64,000 nucleotides of DNA from Vulcanisaeta sp. JCM 16161 (GCF_001316285.1 NZ_BBDO01000001.1:124001-188000), one strand, 5' to 3'; positions 1 through 11,176 are shown, numbered from the stretch's first letter. Made by a program: numbers and translations. The notes: a model not told the origin generated them from the letters alone.

Positions 1-213
1 TCCTTTGTATATGATAATTCCGAGGATAGAAGGACGGCGGTTAGTCTATATAACCTGTTTTATGGCGTTGGTACGTTGATTGGGTCATTAATGGGTGGCG
101 CGTTGGTTATGGTGATGACCAGTTACGTGGGTTTAAAGGATAGCGTTAGGTACATGCTACTTGGCGATGCCGCGGCTAGGGCTTTAACGGCTACGTTATA
201 CATGAGTGTTTAA
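1..213 (+). CDS. MFS-type transporter, C-terminal end (partial)
   Basis: The frame is open from the first base of the window and stops at 213, giving about 70 residues. The segment begins with a polar loop (DNSEDRRTAVSLY), followed by a glycine-rich helix (GVGTLIGSLMGGAL) and a second hydrophobic stretch. This is the pattern of the last helices of a major facilitator transporter. The substrate cannot be told from this fragment. The family call is from residue pattern only. Confidence 0.5.
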   Translation, partial: SFVYDNSEDRRTAVSLYNLFYGVGTLIGSLMGGALVMVMTSYVGLKDSVRYMLLGDAAARALTATLYMSV

Positions 214-259
214 TGCGGTTCGGAAGTTTTTTTATTGAGGTTTTTACTTACGTAGTTGG

Positions 260-1027
260 ATGTTCACAGTATTTATAGTGGGTACTGCTGGATCAGGAAA
301 AACAACGCTTGTTAATACATTTGCTGAGTGGCTTGAGAATAATCAGTATGATGTGGCCATTGTTAATTTAGACCCGGCCGTGGAGTATGTCCCCTACATA
401 CCGGATATAGACATTAGGGACGTGGTTTCGGCCAGGGAGTTAATGAGGAAGTATAAGCTTGGCCCCAATGTCGATAATAGCCGCAATAGACATGCTGGCT
501 GTTAGGCTCAGGAGATTAAGAGCCAAATAATGGATATTGGCGCGAACTACGTCCTCATAGACACGCCGGGCCAGATGGAGCTATTCGCCTTTAGGAGCGT
601 TGGCTCGGTATTAATCAATAGATTAAGCATGGATAGGTCAGCCGTAGTCTTCGTAATAGATGCAACGCAGGCACAGACCCCTAGTGGTTATGTGTCATCA
701 ATGCTTCTGGCATTATCAACACAGTTTAGGTTTAACATGCCCCAGGTAAACGTATTAAATAAGATTGACTTGCTCGATAGGTCTGTGGTTGATGAAATAC
801 TTGAGTGGGGTGAGGAGACTGACCTGCTCAGGGAGGCATTAATGTCCGGTCAGGCCAATAAGTTGGAGGCTGATCTGAGTGTTAGGTTGTCGGATATATT
901 GACGGCCATTGGCACCATTCCTAAGCCAATACCAATAAGCGCAAAGACTGGTGAGGGTCTTGATGCCCTTTACAGGGTGTTGCATAATGTATACGTTGGC
1001 GGCAGCGATTATGATTACCTTGAGTAA
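260..1027 (+). CDS. GPN-loop GTPase (two frame breaks)
   Basis: This is a small GTPase of the GPN (XAB1/NPA3) family, thought in eukaryotes to help RNA polymerase assembly. The P-loop GTAGSGKT lies at residues 8-15, the diagnostic LGPN insert near residue 68, DTPGQ in the second half and the base-recognition NKID further on. The frame breaks near 472 and 507. Restoring GG after the GPN codons and one G in AGGGAG gives a continuous protein of about 256 residues, which is the normal length. It ends 13 bases into the convergent ModE-like gene. The family is clear; the breaks look like lost G bases. Confidence 0.88.
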
Positions 1028-2021
1028 ACCTCACCGGTGTTCCTAAGCATTATATAACCGGGCCTAGGCCCGGCCCTGCTTATCCTGCGCATGAACTCCC
1101 TAACCGCCGGCTTATTAATACTCGCCTTAGAGACCACTATATCGAATTCCTCGAGGGCTATGGGCTTAATAGCAAGCCCCATTGTAAGTGCCTGCCCGGC
1201 AATGGCTATGCCATAGTCAGCAAGCCCCCTGGCAACCTTCTCCGTAACCTCCACGTGCGTCTTAACAACATCATCGTAACCCCTCACAATCCTCCTCAAC
1301 TCATCCACGCTATACCCAATATGCCTAGCTATTCCATTTAGTAGGAGTTCCGTTGCCAGTCTCGTGCCTGAACCTGGATTCCTATTAACCATCCTAAGCC
1401 CTAGTATATCCGTTAAATCACTAATGCTTAGGTACGGTCTATGCACAATGCCTAGTAATCTCATGTAGCCCCTTATTAAGACGGCATTATCCCAGGCGCC
1501 CAATGAGTTCATGTAGGGTATGTTATACTCACCACTCATTGGGTCAATTAGGTGAATACCGGCTATATCGCTAAGCCGTTGATAACCATGTTTAACCCGC
1601 TCATTGAGCCAACCCAATATGCATCGATACAGTAACCCTCGCTCCTCATTTCATTAATTATGTCCCTAACTATACAATCATCGCTCCCTGCATATACGGT
1701 GTCGCATACCGTACCGTCAGAGCTCCATACGTATCTACTCATTATCGACTTATACGTGTTTAGTAGTTCCTTGCCCTCCGTAGTTAATGCCATGCCTCCC
1801 CTATACCCCCTCTTTGAGTTAACGACCTTGATGTTTAATCCACCCTCCAACCTGTTAATTAATTCCCAGGCCCTTGAGTATGGTAATCCGAGATCCTTAA
1901 CCACGGATAGTAGGGATCCCTTCTTCTCAAGGATCTCAAGAAGCCTTGCCGTTAAGTCATCCATTAACACCTTACCATCCTGCTCAAGGAGCACTTCAAT
2001 CTTAAACTTAGGCTTACCCAC
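1015..2021 (-). CDS. ModE-like regulator with C-terminal molybdate-binding-like domain (one frame break)
   Basis: Residues 1-95 form a ModE-type winged helix. It contains the run SLLSVVKDLGLPYSRAWELI followed by a wing with KRGYRGGMALT. The rest is a periplasmic-binding-protein-like domain of the COG1910 type, seen fused to ModE in archaea and bacteria, with GSMSGLNMVI, SDIAGIHLID and NPGSGTR typical of the ligand pocket. It probably senses molybdate or tungstate and controls molybdoenzyme or transport genes. The frame breaks near 1567; one A restores continuity to about 335 residues. The nitrate reductase at the far end of the window is a plausible target, which is inference only. Confidence 0.8.
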
Positions 2022-2124
2022 TATGTAATAAATTGTGGATTTCTTAATTAAGTATTTTGCTTCTCATTTTAATATAATAGAATGGTTTATTAGTGAGTTA
2101 ATAAGAAAGCATATTCCCCATACT

Positions 2125-2769
2125 ATGGTCATTAGAGCCATTATACTAGACCTCGACATGACACTAGTAAATACATTACCTAAATTCCTAAACATACTCA
2201 GGGAGTGTGCTGCGAAGTATGGTAGGAACATAGATGGCAGTATTGATCAATTACTCAACATTTACTATAGGGATCCCTCGCTGGGTGAGGTACTCGGTGA
2301 TTTATCGAAGAACTTCTGGTTCTGGCATGAATGCTGGACGCTGTACTCCCTGAGGAGGGATTATGGTGAGGTATTTCCAGGTGTCCTGGATACCATGAAG
2401 ACTCTGCGTAATATGGGTAAGAAATTAGTCATAGCCACCGGGAGGGAGTTGGAATGCACGCGCATAATGGATGAACTGAGGTATTACCGATTCACAGAGT
2501 TTATAGATGGGTGTGTATCACTTGGTGACTTAGGCCCAGGTCATGATAAGCTAGACCTAGTTAAAAGGGCGCTCGAGATTCTCAAGTTACCGCCTAATGT
2601 TGTTGCTTACGTTACTGATCATCCAAGGGATATACTCCTAGTTAATGGGTTAGGCATAATAAACATAGGGGTGGCAACATGGGCCAGGGACTTTCCCACA
2701 AAGTTAGTGATTAGGAGTGTAGCCGAGCTGCCAAGGCTTATTATCATGCTTGATGAAGCCTCCGATTAA
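2125..2769 (+). CDS. HAD-superfamily hydrolase
   Basis: From ATG 2125 the protein begins MVIRAIILDLDMTLVNT, which carries the HAD nucleophile motif I (DxDxT). KKLVIATGR is motif II and VTDHPRDILL motif III/IV. At 214 residues it matches small phosphatases of the phosphoglycolate phosphatase type. The frame is open further upstream to 2035 but the extra residues lack any HAD pattern, so I prefer the start at 2125. The substrate is unknown. The stop lies 26 bases inside the 3' end of the convergent surface-protein gene. Confidence 0.75.
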   Translation: MVIRAIILDLDMTLVNTLPKFLNILRECAAKYGRNIDGSIDQLLNIYYRDPSLGEVLGDLSKNFWFWHECWTLYSLRRDYGEVFPGVLDTMKTLRNMGKKLVIATGRELECTRIMDELRYYRFTEFIDGCVSLGDLGPGHDKLDLVKRALEILKLPPNVVAYVTDHPRDILLVNGLGIINIGVATWARDFPTKLVIRSVAELPRLIIMLDEASD

Positions 2770-4686
2770 TAACCATGCCTATCAATACTCCAAGGATTAT
2801 CGGTGCTAGGTAAGCGAGGAGCATGTACCAGGGTATTCCCAGGACCCCTGGTATTACCGTTATGTAATAAGGCCCGTATGTACTTGAGTCTACGTACTCA
2901 TTGCCGGGGTACTGTATTGACACCTCGTAGAAGCCAGGTTCCGGGAAGGGTATTGAGGCCTTCATATGGGATCCAGTAATTGGTATATTATACATGCTTA
3001 CCGTCTTATTTCCGTTCTTAATAATTATCGTTAAGTTTCCATTAACGTAATTAATAGGTATGTTGGTTACAATACCTATCCTGAATGTTTCATAACCACC
3101 CGCAGCGATTAAGTTGCTGCTGCCATTTACGTAGAGCGTTAATGGCGCCTTCATCACATTTAACGTGTAGATTGCGCGGCACCCCTTATAATTAATGTTT
3201 CCAGGCCAGGACACAATTATTGAGTAGTTACCCGGCATTTTTGGAATAAATGTGTATGTGCCGATACCGCTTGCATTAATATACATCGTCCCACCAATTG
3301 ATGAGGTATTGCTCGTTATTAATACGTTCAATTGGGCATTTACGATTATGGGGCTCATTTGGCTCTGTATGACGAGTTCGTGCAGCACCTCGGGTGTTCC
3401 GTTGATAGTTATTGATAGTGAGCAGGGGGCCTTACTAACGGTTATTGTAAGGTTTGTGGAGCTTGGCAGGTAATTCGGTGGGTTTGTGTAGTAAATGGTT
3501 ATTAAGTACGTGCCTGCCTGGGGCGGTATCCAGGTTATCTGGACGGTACCGTTTATTGGCGTATAACTACCTATTGTTGAGGCTAATCCATTGAGTTCAT
3601 AACCTATTGTTAATGTACCACCTGAGATTGGTGGTGATAACCTCACGTATATATTAACCGCACTGCCATATGTTACGTTTGTATTATTTACATAGGCAAT
3701 TATGTATACAGTACCGGGTAATACAATGAATGTATAATTAATAGTGGCCTCCTGGAAATACGTGGTATTTGTAAAAACTACTGTTAATACGTGATAACCA
3801 ACGCCGTAATTAACTAATAATGAGTATTGCGCAATTCCGTGGCTATTAGTGGCTACTGTCGTTACGTAATTATTATCAACATAGATGCTCAACTCCTGGT
3901 TCTGCAGGGGGCCTACTGGTGTTGTTGCGTTTATGGTTATTGGCATGTAATTACCGTAATTAACGGTACTTTGCATACTTAGGGCTAAGTATACAGGCGT
4001 TGGCACTATTGCAAATGTGAGGGTTTCATTCTCATTCCATGTGTAACCCCCTGCATCCGTGTAACTTATTCTGAAGGTTATCGTCGCCGTACCCAGTGAG
4101 TACGGCCCTGGCGTTACCGTTATGCTCTCATTTATTGGTGGCTTCACGGTAATCACGCCATTACTAATTACGACGCCCGTTCCAATCATCGCTATTAACG
4201 CCGAGCTTATTGGTATTGGTGTGCTATTCGTTATATCGAGCGTAATCATCTGAGGCACGCCACTATAAAGTTTCGTCGTTGTGGTGTTTATTGTTACTCC
4301 AGGAATTACTGAGGATACCGTGAAATAGTAATTCACTGCATAACCAATGGTGGATAATGATAATGACGCGTTATAACTACCCTCAGTTAGAGCCGGCACG
4401 GTTATGTTAAATGAGTTTTCCCCAGGCTGTAGTGTCCATGAGCCTGGGCAACATAGTTACTAATGCTTAAGGTGTAGGACACGTTAATCGGTACTGGTGC
4501 ATTGTCACTAATGTTAACCACAATAGTGCTGTTCAAGCCGGCGCCTGTGTATACGTGAGTATAATTACCTAAGGGTTCGGGGTAAGATCCGTAGTACCAG
4601 GTAATTCCTGTAACGGTGAAGGGGGTGGGTGGATCCACGCCAAGCATTGCCAGTATCATGTGCATTATTAACGCTGTTATCACCAT
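2744..4686 (-). CDS. Surface protein with Ig-like repeats and C-terminal membrane anchor (one frame break)
   Basis: About 646 residues once a missing G near 4427 is restored. The N-terminus (MVITALIMHMILAMLG) is a short signal-like hydrophobic segment. The body is a chain of roughly 90-residue beta-rich modules with recurring patterns such as GxxxITW, YLITIYYTNPPNY and YSIIVSWPGNINYKG, typical of bacterial Ig-like domains. NxT/S sequons are very frequent, suggesting N-glycosylation outside the cell. A final helix (WYMLLAYLAPIILGVLIGMV) followed by NRR anchors it in the membrane. It may be S-layer-associated or adhesive; the ligand is unknown. Confidence 0.75.
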
Positions 4687-4804
4687 CTACGATAGCAATT
4701 GATTACTCATTTAAAAATACTGCTTACTCGCGACGATAAATGTGAAGCCTCATTATCAGGCGCATCTAGGTTTTTAAGGGCTTAGGGCAATTGCCTCTGA
4801 AGAT

Positions 4805-6162
4805 ATGGGTGGTAGGTTTACCGTGATAACCTTCGGTTGTTGGTTGAATAAGGCGGATAGTGACATAATGATTACAAAGCTCAAGTCATTGGGTTGGGAG
4901 TACACGGAGGATGCAGGGTCTGCCGATACTATAATCGTGAATACATGCGCCGTTAGGGAGGAGGCCGAAAGAAATGAGCTTAAGCTCCTGAAAAGGCTAA
5001 GTGAGGAGTATCCCAACAAAAGACTGATTGTTGCTGGTTGTCTCACTAGGGTTAGGCCCGCAACCATAAAGGATGTGGCTCCCAATGCTGTGCTTGTTTC
5101 GTCTCATGGAGCCGAGCTTATAGACGAAGCCTTGAATAGCGGTACCGACATTAATATGTATGATGATAGACCGGCAAAGTACCTACTGGTTACTACCCGG
5201 AGTTTCATGGGCATAGGTACGTTGTGCCAATACAGGTTGGTTGCCTAGGTAATTGTAGCTTCTGCGTTACAAAGATTGGTAGGATGGGCTTTGGCAGAGT
5301 AAAGAGTTACGACATGGATGATATAGTGAATGCCATTGCCAATGCCGTTAATAGAGGTGCCAGGGAGATTTACCTGACTGGGCAGGAAATAAGTGCCTAT
5401 GGGCGTGATAGGGGTTACGACCTTGCCGACCTACTTGAGAAAATACTGAGTAGGGTTAATGGTAGGTTCATGGTTAGGCTTGGGATGATGGAGCCGCTGG
5501 AGCTTAGTCGAATAATTGATAGGTTACTCGATATTGTGAGGTCTGACTGGCGTGTATACAGGTTCTTCCACATACCAGTACAGAGCGGTAGTGATAGGGT
5601 GTTGATGCTAATGAGAAGGAAGTACTCGGTTGATTTATTTAGGGATATTGTCATGAGGATTAGGAAGGTCTTTCCAGATGCGACAATTGCCACCGACATC
5701 ATCGTGGGCTTTCCTGGGGAGACTGATGAGGACTTCTTGCTGAGTGTGAAGTTAATCGAGGAGTTGGGCATTGACAAGGTTAACCTGGCTAGGTATAGCC
5801 GTAGACCCTTCACCGAGGCGGCGTACATGGAGCAAGTGCCTGAGCAGGTTAAGAAGGAGAGAAGTAAGATTGCGACGGACGTATTCAATAGGGTCGCACT
5901 TGAGAGGAATAGAATGTTCATTGGCAGGGAGATGTGGGGCATCGTGAGTGAGGTTGACTTTAAGGGTGAGAATTACGTTGTCCGTTCATATAATTATAAG
6001 CCAATAGCCGTGAGAAGGGCCGACATTGGCGCATTCGTAAAGGTGAAGGTCACGGACGCAACACCACAGAGGCTCTTTGGTCAATTACTTGAATCGGAGA
6101 GCTTGAGTGTTAAGTATAGGGTTGATTTCAGGATTACCGAGGGCCTTGACCTGGTCTCCTAG
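4805..6162 (+). CDS. MiaB-like tRNA methylthiotransferase, archaeal MtaB type (one frame break)
   Basis: This radical SAM enzyme converts t6A to ms2t6A at tRNA position 37. The N-terminal UPF0004 domain has its three cluster cysteines in TFGCWLN, VNTCAVREEAE and AGCLTR. The radical SAM motif CLGNCSFC follows, and the C-terminal 60 residues look like a TRAM RNA-binding domain. The frame breaks near 5219; one G added to GG gives MGIGYVVPIQVGCLGNC and a protein of about 452 residues, the family length. It acts on the product of the t6A pathway, to which the Sua5 gene at 18933 also belongs. Confidence 0.88.
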
Positions 6163-6167
6163 CGTTA

Positions 6168-7327
6168 TTACTCAATTCTTAGGACTTCCATTGGTCTGAT
6201 CTTCGTTATCGACACTAATGATGGTATTGATGCAATTACTGAGGTGGCTATGGCTATTATCAATGAGTATACGTATAGTGTTGGTAGTAATATTACGGGT
6301 ATTATTATTGGTAGGTTTAACCTAATCATTATGTACCTGGCCAGGTAGGCACCTGCTATGCCAAGTACTATGCCTATTACCGAGCCTATTATACTTATGA
6401 GTAGTATCTCAAGGAGGAATATCAGTATTACCTGGCTGTTAGATGCACCCAGTGCCTTGAGAATGCCGATCTCCCTAGTTCTCTCCCTAACATTCATTAT
6501 CGCAGTATTGGCGACACTGAGCCCCGTGACTAATAGGCTCAATGCTATTATTACTACGAAGAATAGGTTAACCATCGATAGGGCGTTTGAGATGGAACTA
6601 AGGACAGACTTTTGCTCATAAACATCAGCGTTGGGGAAATACTCGCTTAACGCCGTGGCTAGTTGATTGAGGTATGTGGGGTTATCCTGGGAGAGCTTTA
6701 TGAATATGGCGTTGATAAAGCCCTCATCACTTAAGTCATTTTGTAACGTACCTATTGGTGTTACGATCATATTTAATTGAAAGCCAAGAAAACCACCAAG
6801 TATGCTACTAAACGTTCCAGTAACCTTGAGAGGTATTACTTCAGAACCACCTTGAATACCCGTTAATACCTGGACATAGATTGTGTCGCCAATGCTTATG
6901 TTATCCCTTTGGGCCAGGGTATCCTGTATTATTGCTTCGCCATTACTCATTGGTAATGAACCGCTCTCCATGTGGACTTCAAAGTATGAGAAGTACTGAC
7001 TCGGTATTCCAATTAATGTAACGGCATGTCCATTAACCTGCGCCGTACTTATTATTATCGCGGGAACCACGTAAGAGACATGGGGGAGCTTAGCGATTAC
7101 CTGAGCCACCGCCTCAGGTATTGAGACACTTTGCGAGTAAACCATGAGGTCTGTGGGTAATATGTTCTCAACCTCACTGGTGATCGCTATCTTAAATCCG
7201 TAGGTCATCGTCTCAAGTGTTATCATTAACGCCACACTATAGATTATGGCCAACATCGTCAGTATAGCCTCGTTCTCCTACCACTAAGGTTCCTAATCGA
7301 CATTGTGAATAGAGTCCTTAAACTCAT
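6168..7327 (-). CDS. ABC transporter permease, FtsX/MacB type (one frame break)
   Basis: The N-terminus, MSLRTLFTMSIRNLSGRRTR, precedes a first transmembrane helix, a large extracytoplasmic MacB-like domain, then three C-terminal helices with the FtsX signature RTREIGILKALGAS. The frame breaks near 7265; one added T joins the fragments to about 387 residues. MacB/LolC-like permeases need an ATPase partner, and no ATPase gene lies next to it here. It may work with an ATPase encoded elsewhere. The substrate is unknown. Confidence 0.8.
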
Positions 7328-7343
7328 GAGACGGTTTAGTGTA

Positions 7344-7430
7344 TTACATGGCCCTTAAAAACGCTTCTAACAAGGGATGATCAGCCTTCACCTCCATCCT
7401 CATTTGAGTATCAGACTGTTGATCCATCAT
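7344..7430 (-). CDS. Possible 28-residue leader or small protein
   Basis: A short frame starts at tandem ATGs (7430 and 7427) with GGGTG just upstream and ends 17 bases before the FtsX gene on the same strand. It encodes an acidic N-terminus and the tail HPLLEAFLRAM. It resembles no family I know. Placement with a ribosome-binding-site-like sequence is the only support, so it may be chance. Confidence 0.25.
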   Translation of the reverse strand: MMDQQSDTQMRMEVKADHPLLEAFLRAM

Positions 7431-7615
7431 CACCCAATTAATTACCGGTACGTCAATTATTAATAATCTTTATTACCACGTTACTGAATATTACGGTACC
7501 AAGTGCTAATTCATTTAAATGCATTAGTTAATAAATCAATTATTCTTTATACTTTCACAAACTTGTAACTTAATTAATAATAATGCTTAAATAGTGGCAT
7601 ATATGTAAGGTTACC

Positions 7616-8784
7616 GTGCCGAAGAAAATACTCATCCTAGGTGGCGGTGTTGGTGGTGTCGTTGCTGCTAAGAGAATTGCTGAGAGAATAAGGGGCAGGG
7701 TTGATGCTGAAATAACAATAATAAACGACACCGACTACTACTTACTACCGCCATTACTCGTTAATATAGCGCTTGGTGATATTGAACCAAGTAAGGCGCA
7801 GTTACCGCTATCAATGCTGGAGAGGAGGGGCGTTAAGTTTGTTAAGGCTAAAGTCACCAGGGTGGATCCCGATAACAGGGTTGTGGAGACTGACCAAGGC
7901 AAGTTTAATTATGATTATCTCCTAGCGAGTTTAGGAGTTGACTTTGACTTCCAATCATACAACCTAGGCGTTGGTTACCACAATTTTACCCTGGATGGCG
8001 CGCTCAAGCTTAGGGACGCCCTTAGGTCCTTTAATGGTGGTAAGTTAATAATCTTCACTCCAGAGCCAATATACAGGTGTGGTGTGTATCCCTTTGAAAT
8101 TGTGGCTCAGCTTGACACGGTATTTAGGAAGAGGGGTATTAGGGATAGGGTTGATATAACGCTGATTCACCCATTCGAGAAGCCAATACAGCCCTTGGGA
8201 CCCGAGGCTGTTAAGATAACTGAGGAGGTCTACGCAAAAAAGGGCATTAAGTATGTTGGTAATGCGAAGCCAGGGACCGTTAATGATAAGGAGAAAGTCG
8301 TTGAACTAGCGAATGGTGAGAAGTATAAGTATGACCTGCTTATAGTGGTACCCCCAGCTAGGCTTCCAAAGCCCTTTGAGGGAACGCCGTTAATTGCCGA
8401 TACACCAACCGGTAAGTGGACGGCAATAGATGTTTACACGGGTAGGAGCCTTAAGTACGATGATGTTTATCTACCCGGCGAGCATTCAATGCCATACATA
8501 GGCCTACCAACGGCTGGGGTACCCGTTCACTTCACGGCATTGGCTAGCGCCACGGTGATAGCCGGCGAATTACTTGGCGAGCTATTGAACCTGCCCAAAT
8601 TAATGCAATGACCTGCGCCATGGATTATGGGGACCTTGGTATGATGTTCAACTGTGACGTCAAGCTCGACTTGACGGGCAATAAGGCTGCGTGGATAGGT
8701 AGTTGTTATAGTATATTAACGTCACCACTTGGTAGATTGATTAAGGATCTATTTTATAAAACTTGGCTAGCAACAACCATGTGA
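7616..8784 (+). CDS. Sulfide:quinone reductase-like flavoprotein (one frame break)
   Basis: The N-terminal FAD-binding fold ILGGGVGGVVAAKRI lies at residues 6-20, and TDYYLLPPLL is typical of SQR. The first redox cysteine is in YRCGVYPFE near residue 153. The frame breaks near 8602. One extra A gives PKINAMTCAMDYGDLG, which supplies the expected second cysteine, and the protein runs to 8784 for about 389 residues, the normal SQR length. It would oxidise sulfide and pass electrons to quinone at the membrane face. GTG is the start. Its stop abuts the DUF1641 gene, so the two form an operon. Confidence 0.85.
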
Positions 8785-8794
8785 GGTGATGGCC

Positions 8795-9268
8795 ATGGCA
8801 CAGGCACAGCAGGTTCAGACGGAGAAGAGCCCGGATGAGAAGCTTGCGGAGGCACTGAACATACTCGTTCAGAACATTGATGAGATTAGGGGATTGCTTG
8901 ATCAATTAATTGAGCTTAAACGTAGTGGTGTTATTGATGCATTAATGCTAATCGTCAATAGGTTTGATGAGGTTATACAGTATCTTTTCCAGGACCCAGC
9001 AATATTTAGGCTGTTGTCTATCCTGGTTGATGGTAGCCTGCAGGCAATGAATAAACTGGATACCCAGGATGTACTTAAGTTGAAGGGCTTGGTTCAGGAC
9101 CTGGGTGGGTGCCTAGGGAAGAACGTGGATCTAGCAAATGCTAAACCCGTGGGCGGCTTGATGGGGCTTTGGAGGGCGTTGGGGGATAAGGACGTACAGA
9201 GGGGTCTTGGTGTTGCAATGGCGCTTTTGAAGGCATTAGGTAAGTGCTCGGCGCAACAGCAGGGATAG
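8795..9268 (+). CDS. DUF1641 family protein, SQR partner
   Basis: About 157 residues, mostly helical. It contains NILVQNIDEIRGLLDQLIEL near the N-terminus and a glycine-rich KPVGGLMGLWRALGDKDVQRG region near the end, the DUF1641 signature. This family regularly sits beside sulfide:quinone reductase and formate dehydrogenase genes, but its role is not established. ATG 8795 is favoured because the GAGGTG ribosome binding site lies six bases upstream; ATG 8789 and GTG 8786 are alternatives. The binding site overlaps the SQR stop, suggesting translational coupling. Confidence 0.8.
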   Translation: MAQAQQVQTEKSPDEKLAEALNILVQNIDEIRGLLDQLIELKRSGVIDALMLIVNRFDEVIQYLFQDPAIFRLLSILVDGSLQAMNKLDTQDVLKLKGLVQDLGGCLGKNVDLANAKPVGGLMGLWRALGDKDVQRGLGVAMALLKALGKCSAQQQG

Positions 9269-9343
9269 TAACATCCTAATGCTGAATCATTAAATAAGAC
9301 TTACTAAAAAGATTTTTATAATATTGACACTACAGCAATAACG

Positions 9344-9628
9344 ATGAAGATACAAGTCAAATTCTTGACTTTACTATATGAAATGACTAAAACATTAAGG
9401 GCCGAGATTGAGCTACCAGACGGTGCTACATTGCTAGACCTAATAAGGAAGATCGATGACGTTATATACCCAGGCTTTTCCAAGATAATTCTCGACTGCA
9501 ACAATAAGATTAAGGATAAGTTCCTAGTATTAATTAATGGTAGGTCTCCGGACTTCTTAAACGGTATTAATACGAAGTTATCAGATGGCGATGAGGTAAC
9601 ATTCCTACCACACTGCGGTGTTGCATAA
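9344..9628 (+). CDS. MoaD/ThiS-like ubiquitin-fold protein with an unusual tail
   Basis: 94 residues of beta-grasp type beginning MKIQVKFLTLLYEMTKTLRA, with LVLINGRSPDFLNG and DGDEVTFLP as in MoaD. It is a clear paralogue of the next gene. MoaD proteins need a C-terminal Gly-Gly for adenylation and thiocarboxylate formation, but this one ends LPHCGVA. No single-base repair that I can see yields GG. It may have lost sulfur-carrier activity, act as a partner, or have a different chemistry through its cysteine. A TATA-like TTTTTATAAT lies about 30 bases upstream. Confidence 0.75.
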   Translation: MKIQVKFLTLLYEMTKTLRAEIELPDGATLLDLIRKIDDVIYPGFSKIILDCNNKIKDKFLVLINGRSPDFLNGINTKLSDGDEVTFLPHCGVA

Positions 9629-9680
9629 TTCAGTGTCTTCATATTAAGCTTTTTAAACTAAGTATTGCTACCAAAGATTG

Positions 9681-9965
9681 ATGAAGGTTCAGGTTAAGTT
9701 CTTGGCGTCCCTATATGACATAACCAAGGTACTTAAGACAGAGCTTAACATACCCGATAATGCGACAATTAAGGATTTAATACAGGTCATTGATAATTCA
9801 GTAAGCCCCAACTTCTCAAAGGTCATATTGGATGATAATGGTAGGCTTAAGGATCAATACGTTATACTGGTTAATGGTAGGTCAATAGACTTCCTAAATG
9901 GATTAAGCACTAAACTATCCAATGGAGATGAGGTGGTGTTCCTCCCACCTGCTGGTGGTGGTTAA
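9681..9965 (+). CDS. MoaD/SAMP-like sulfur carrier
   Basis: 94 residues, alignable end to end with the preceding gene (MKVQVKFLASLYDITKVLK, LVNGRSIDFLNG, NGDEVVFLP) and ending PPAGGG. The terminal diglycine allows activation by a MoaB/MoeB-type enzyme. Likely roles are the small subunit of molybdopterin synthase or a SAMP-type protein modifier. The intergenic gap of about 50 bases has its own TTTTTAAACT promoter-like sequence. The molybdenum-cofactor role fits the nitrate reductase of this window, but this is inference. Confidence 0.8.
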   Translation: MKVQVKFLASLYDITKVLKTELNIPDNATIKDLIQVIDNSVSPNFSKVILDDNGRLKDQYVILVNGRSIDFLNGLSTKLSNGDEVVFLPPAGGG

Positions 9966-9979
9966 GGGGAAGATGTGGA

Positions 9980-11094
9980 TTATGAATTATTTTTATCCTG
10001 ATTCTCACTATAGTTCTCAAGGATCCAGGATGGCGTTGAAAGTATTGCCACGTAACCTCCGAATGTCTGGGTCAGCGTTAGGTTCTCCTCGACTGATTTA
10101 GGCATTACGAATAGTTCAACGTCCTTCCTACCCTTGAGCATTAGTGTTATGTTCATTACCTCGTCCTCACCAACGTCCTCACTAACAACAACCACTTTAG
10201 CAATACCCTTCTTAACGGCATCCATCACTGATTCCTTACCATAGATTAAATACTCGGGCTTCTTAACGGCTAGGTACATTATCTCCTCCATCAATTTCTT
10301 AGCCTTAACATACTCAGTCTCCTTAAGCTTATCCTCAGCATTCCTAATCGCCTCAAGGACGCCACCAATGTCTGCGCAGCATGCCGATACAATGGCGATG
10401 ACCTTATCTCTAATCCTATGGTCAAGCTCACCCTCCTCAAGGAACTCCTCCTTAGTTGGTCCAGGCCCGGCAACAACAATGCCCTTTAGGCTCGGGATCT
10501 CAGTAAACACCTTATTGGCTCTCTCAGCCACTAGTTTGTAGAAGGTCTCGGCTAGGTGCTCTGTCTGTCTCTTATACCTAAGGCTGATTGACCGCCAGCA
10601 GCGTGCTTATTTGGTACGAAGAACTCCACCTTATCAACAATCTCCCAGTAATTACCCCTCAACAACGCAATTACGGCCTCGCCTCTCTCAATCACTATTA
10701 TGCCGTAGGTATCACTGCTCTTAACCATGCCCTCCAGGATTTCCGTGTGGAATGACGTATCGCATATGTACTTAAACGTTGATACTGGTATTGGAGGTAT
10801 TATGGCGTAGAAGACCCACTCATAATTACCTGGGTTGATCATGTGAAAGCCTGCGAATATTGCAAGTCCATTCTCGGGGGCCTTTGAGATACCCTTTATA
10901 GAATTTATAATTCTCTCTAGGGCATCCTGAACATGGGTCCTGGTGGTCTTATCCTTGATGTTACTTGCCAATGCCCACTCCTGCCTGAGCATTGATACTA
11001 CGTCAGGTATCGGCCTATTACCATTAATATATAGGCTTATGAGCGTTGTTGCATAACCCCTGTACTTCTTAAGTAGGTTAATCATTATTTTCAA
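9980..11094 (-). CDS. Peptide chain release factor aRF1 (one frame break, N-terminus uncertain)
   Basis: This factor decodes all three stop codons and triggers peptide release. The stop-recognition region has ASNIKDKTTR (NIKD where eukaryotic factors have NIKS) and YICDTSF, the YxCxxxF motif. The catalytic GGQ is in KHAAGGQSAL. The frame breaks near 10573; one A gives SALRYKRQTEHLAETFYKL and joins the two halves. The family extends about ten residues further upstream. An in-frame sequence reading IKDFSELKIM suggests the true start is near 11122 and that a base is missing there. Total about 370 residues. Confidence 0.9.
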
Positions 11095-11176
11095 CTCCGA
11101 GAAATCCTTTATTCCAAGGCATCAACATACTAGGAATGGTAGGGGACTATCGCATTTAAAAGCCTTTTGCCTTTTG

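Noticed and set aside
5415..5942. Antisense frame inside the methylthiotransferase gene
   Set aside because: It mirrors the coding strand and has low-complexity Ser/Leu content.
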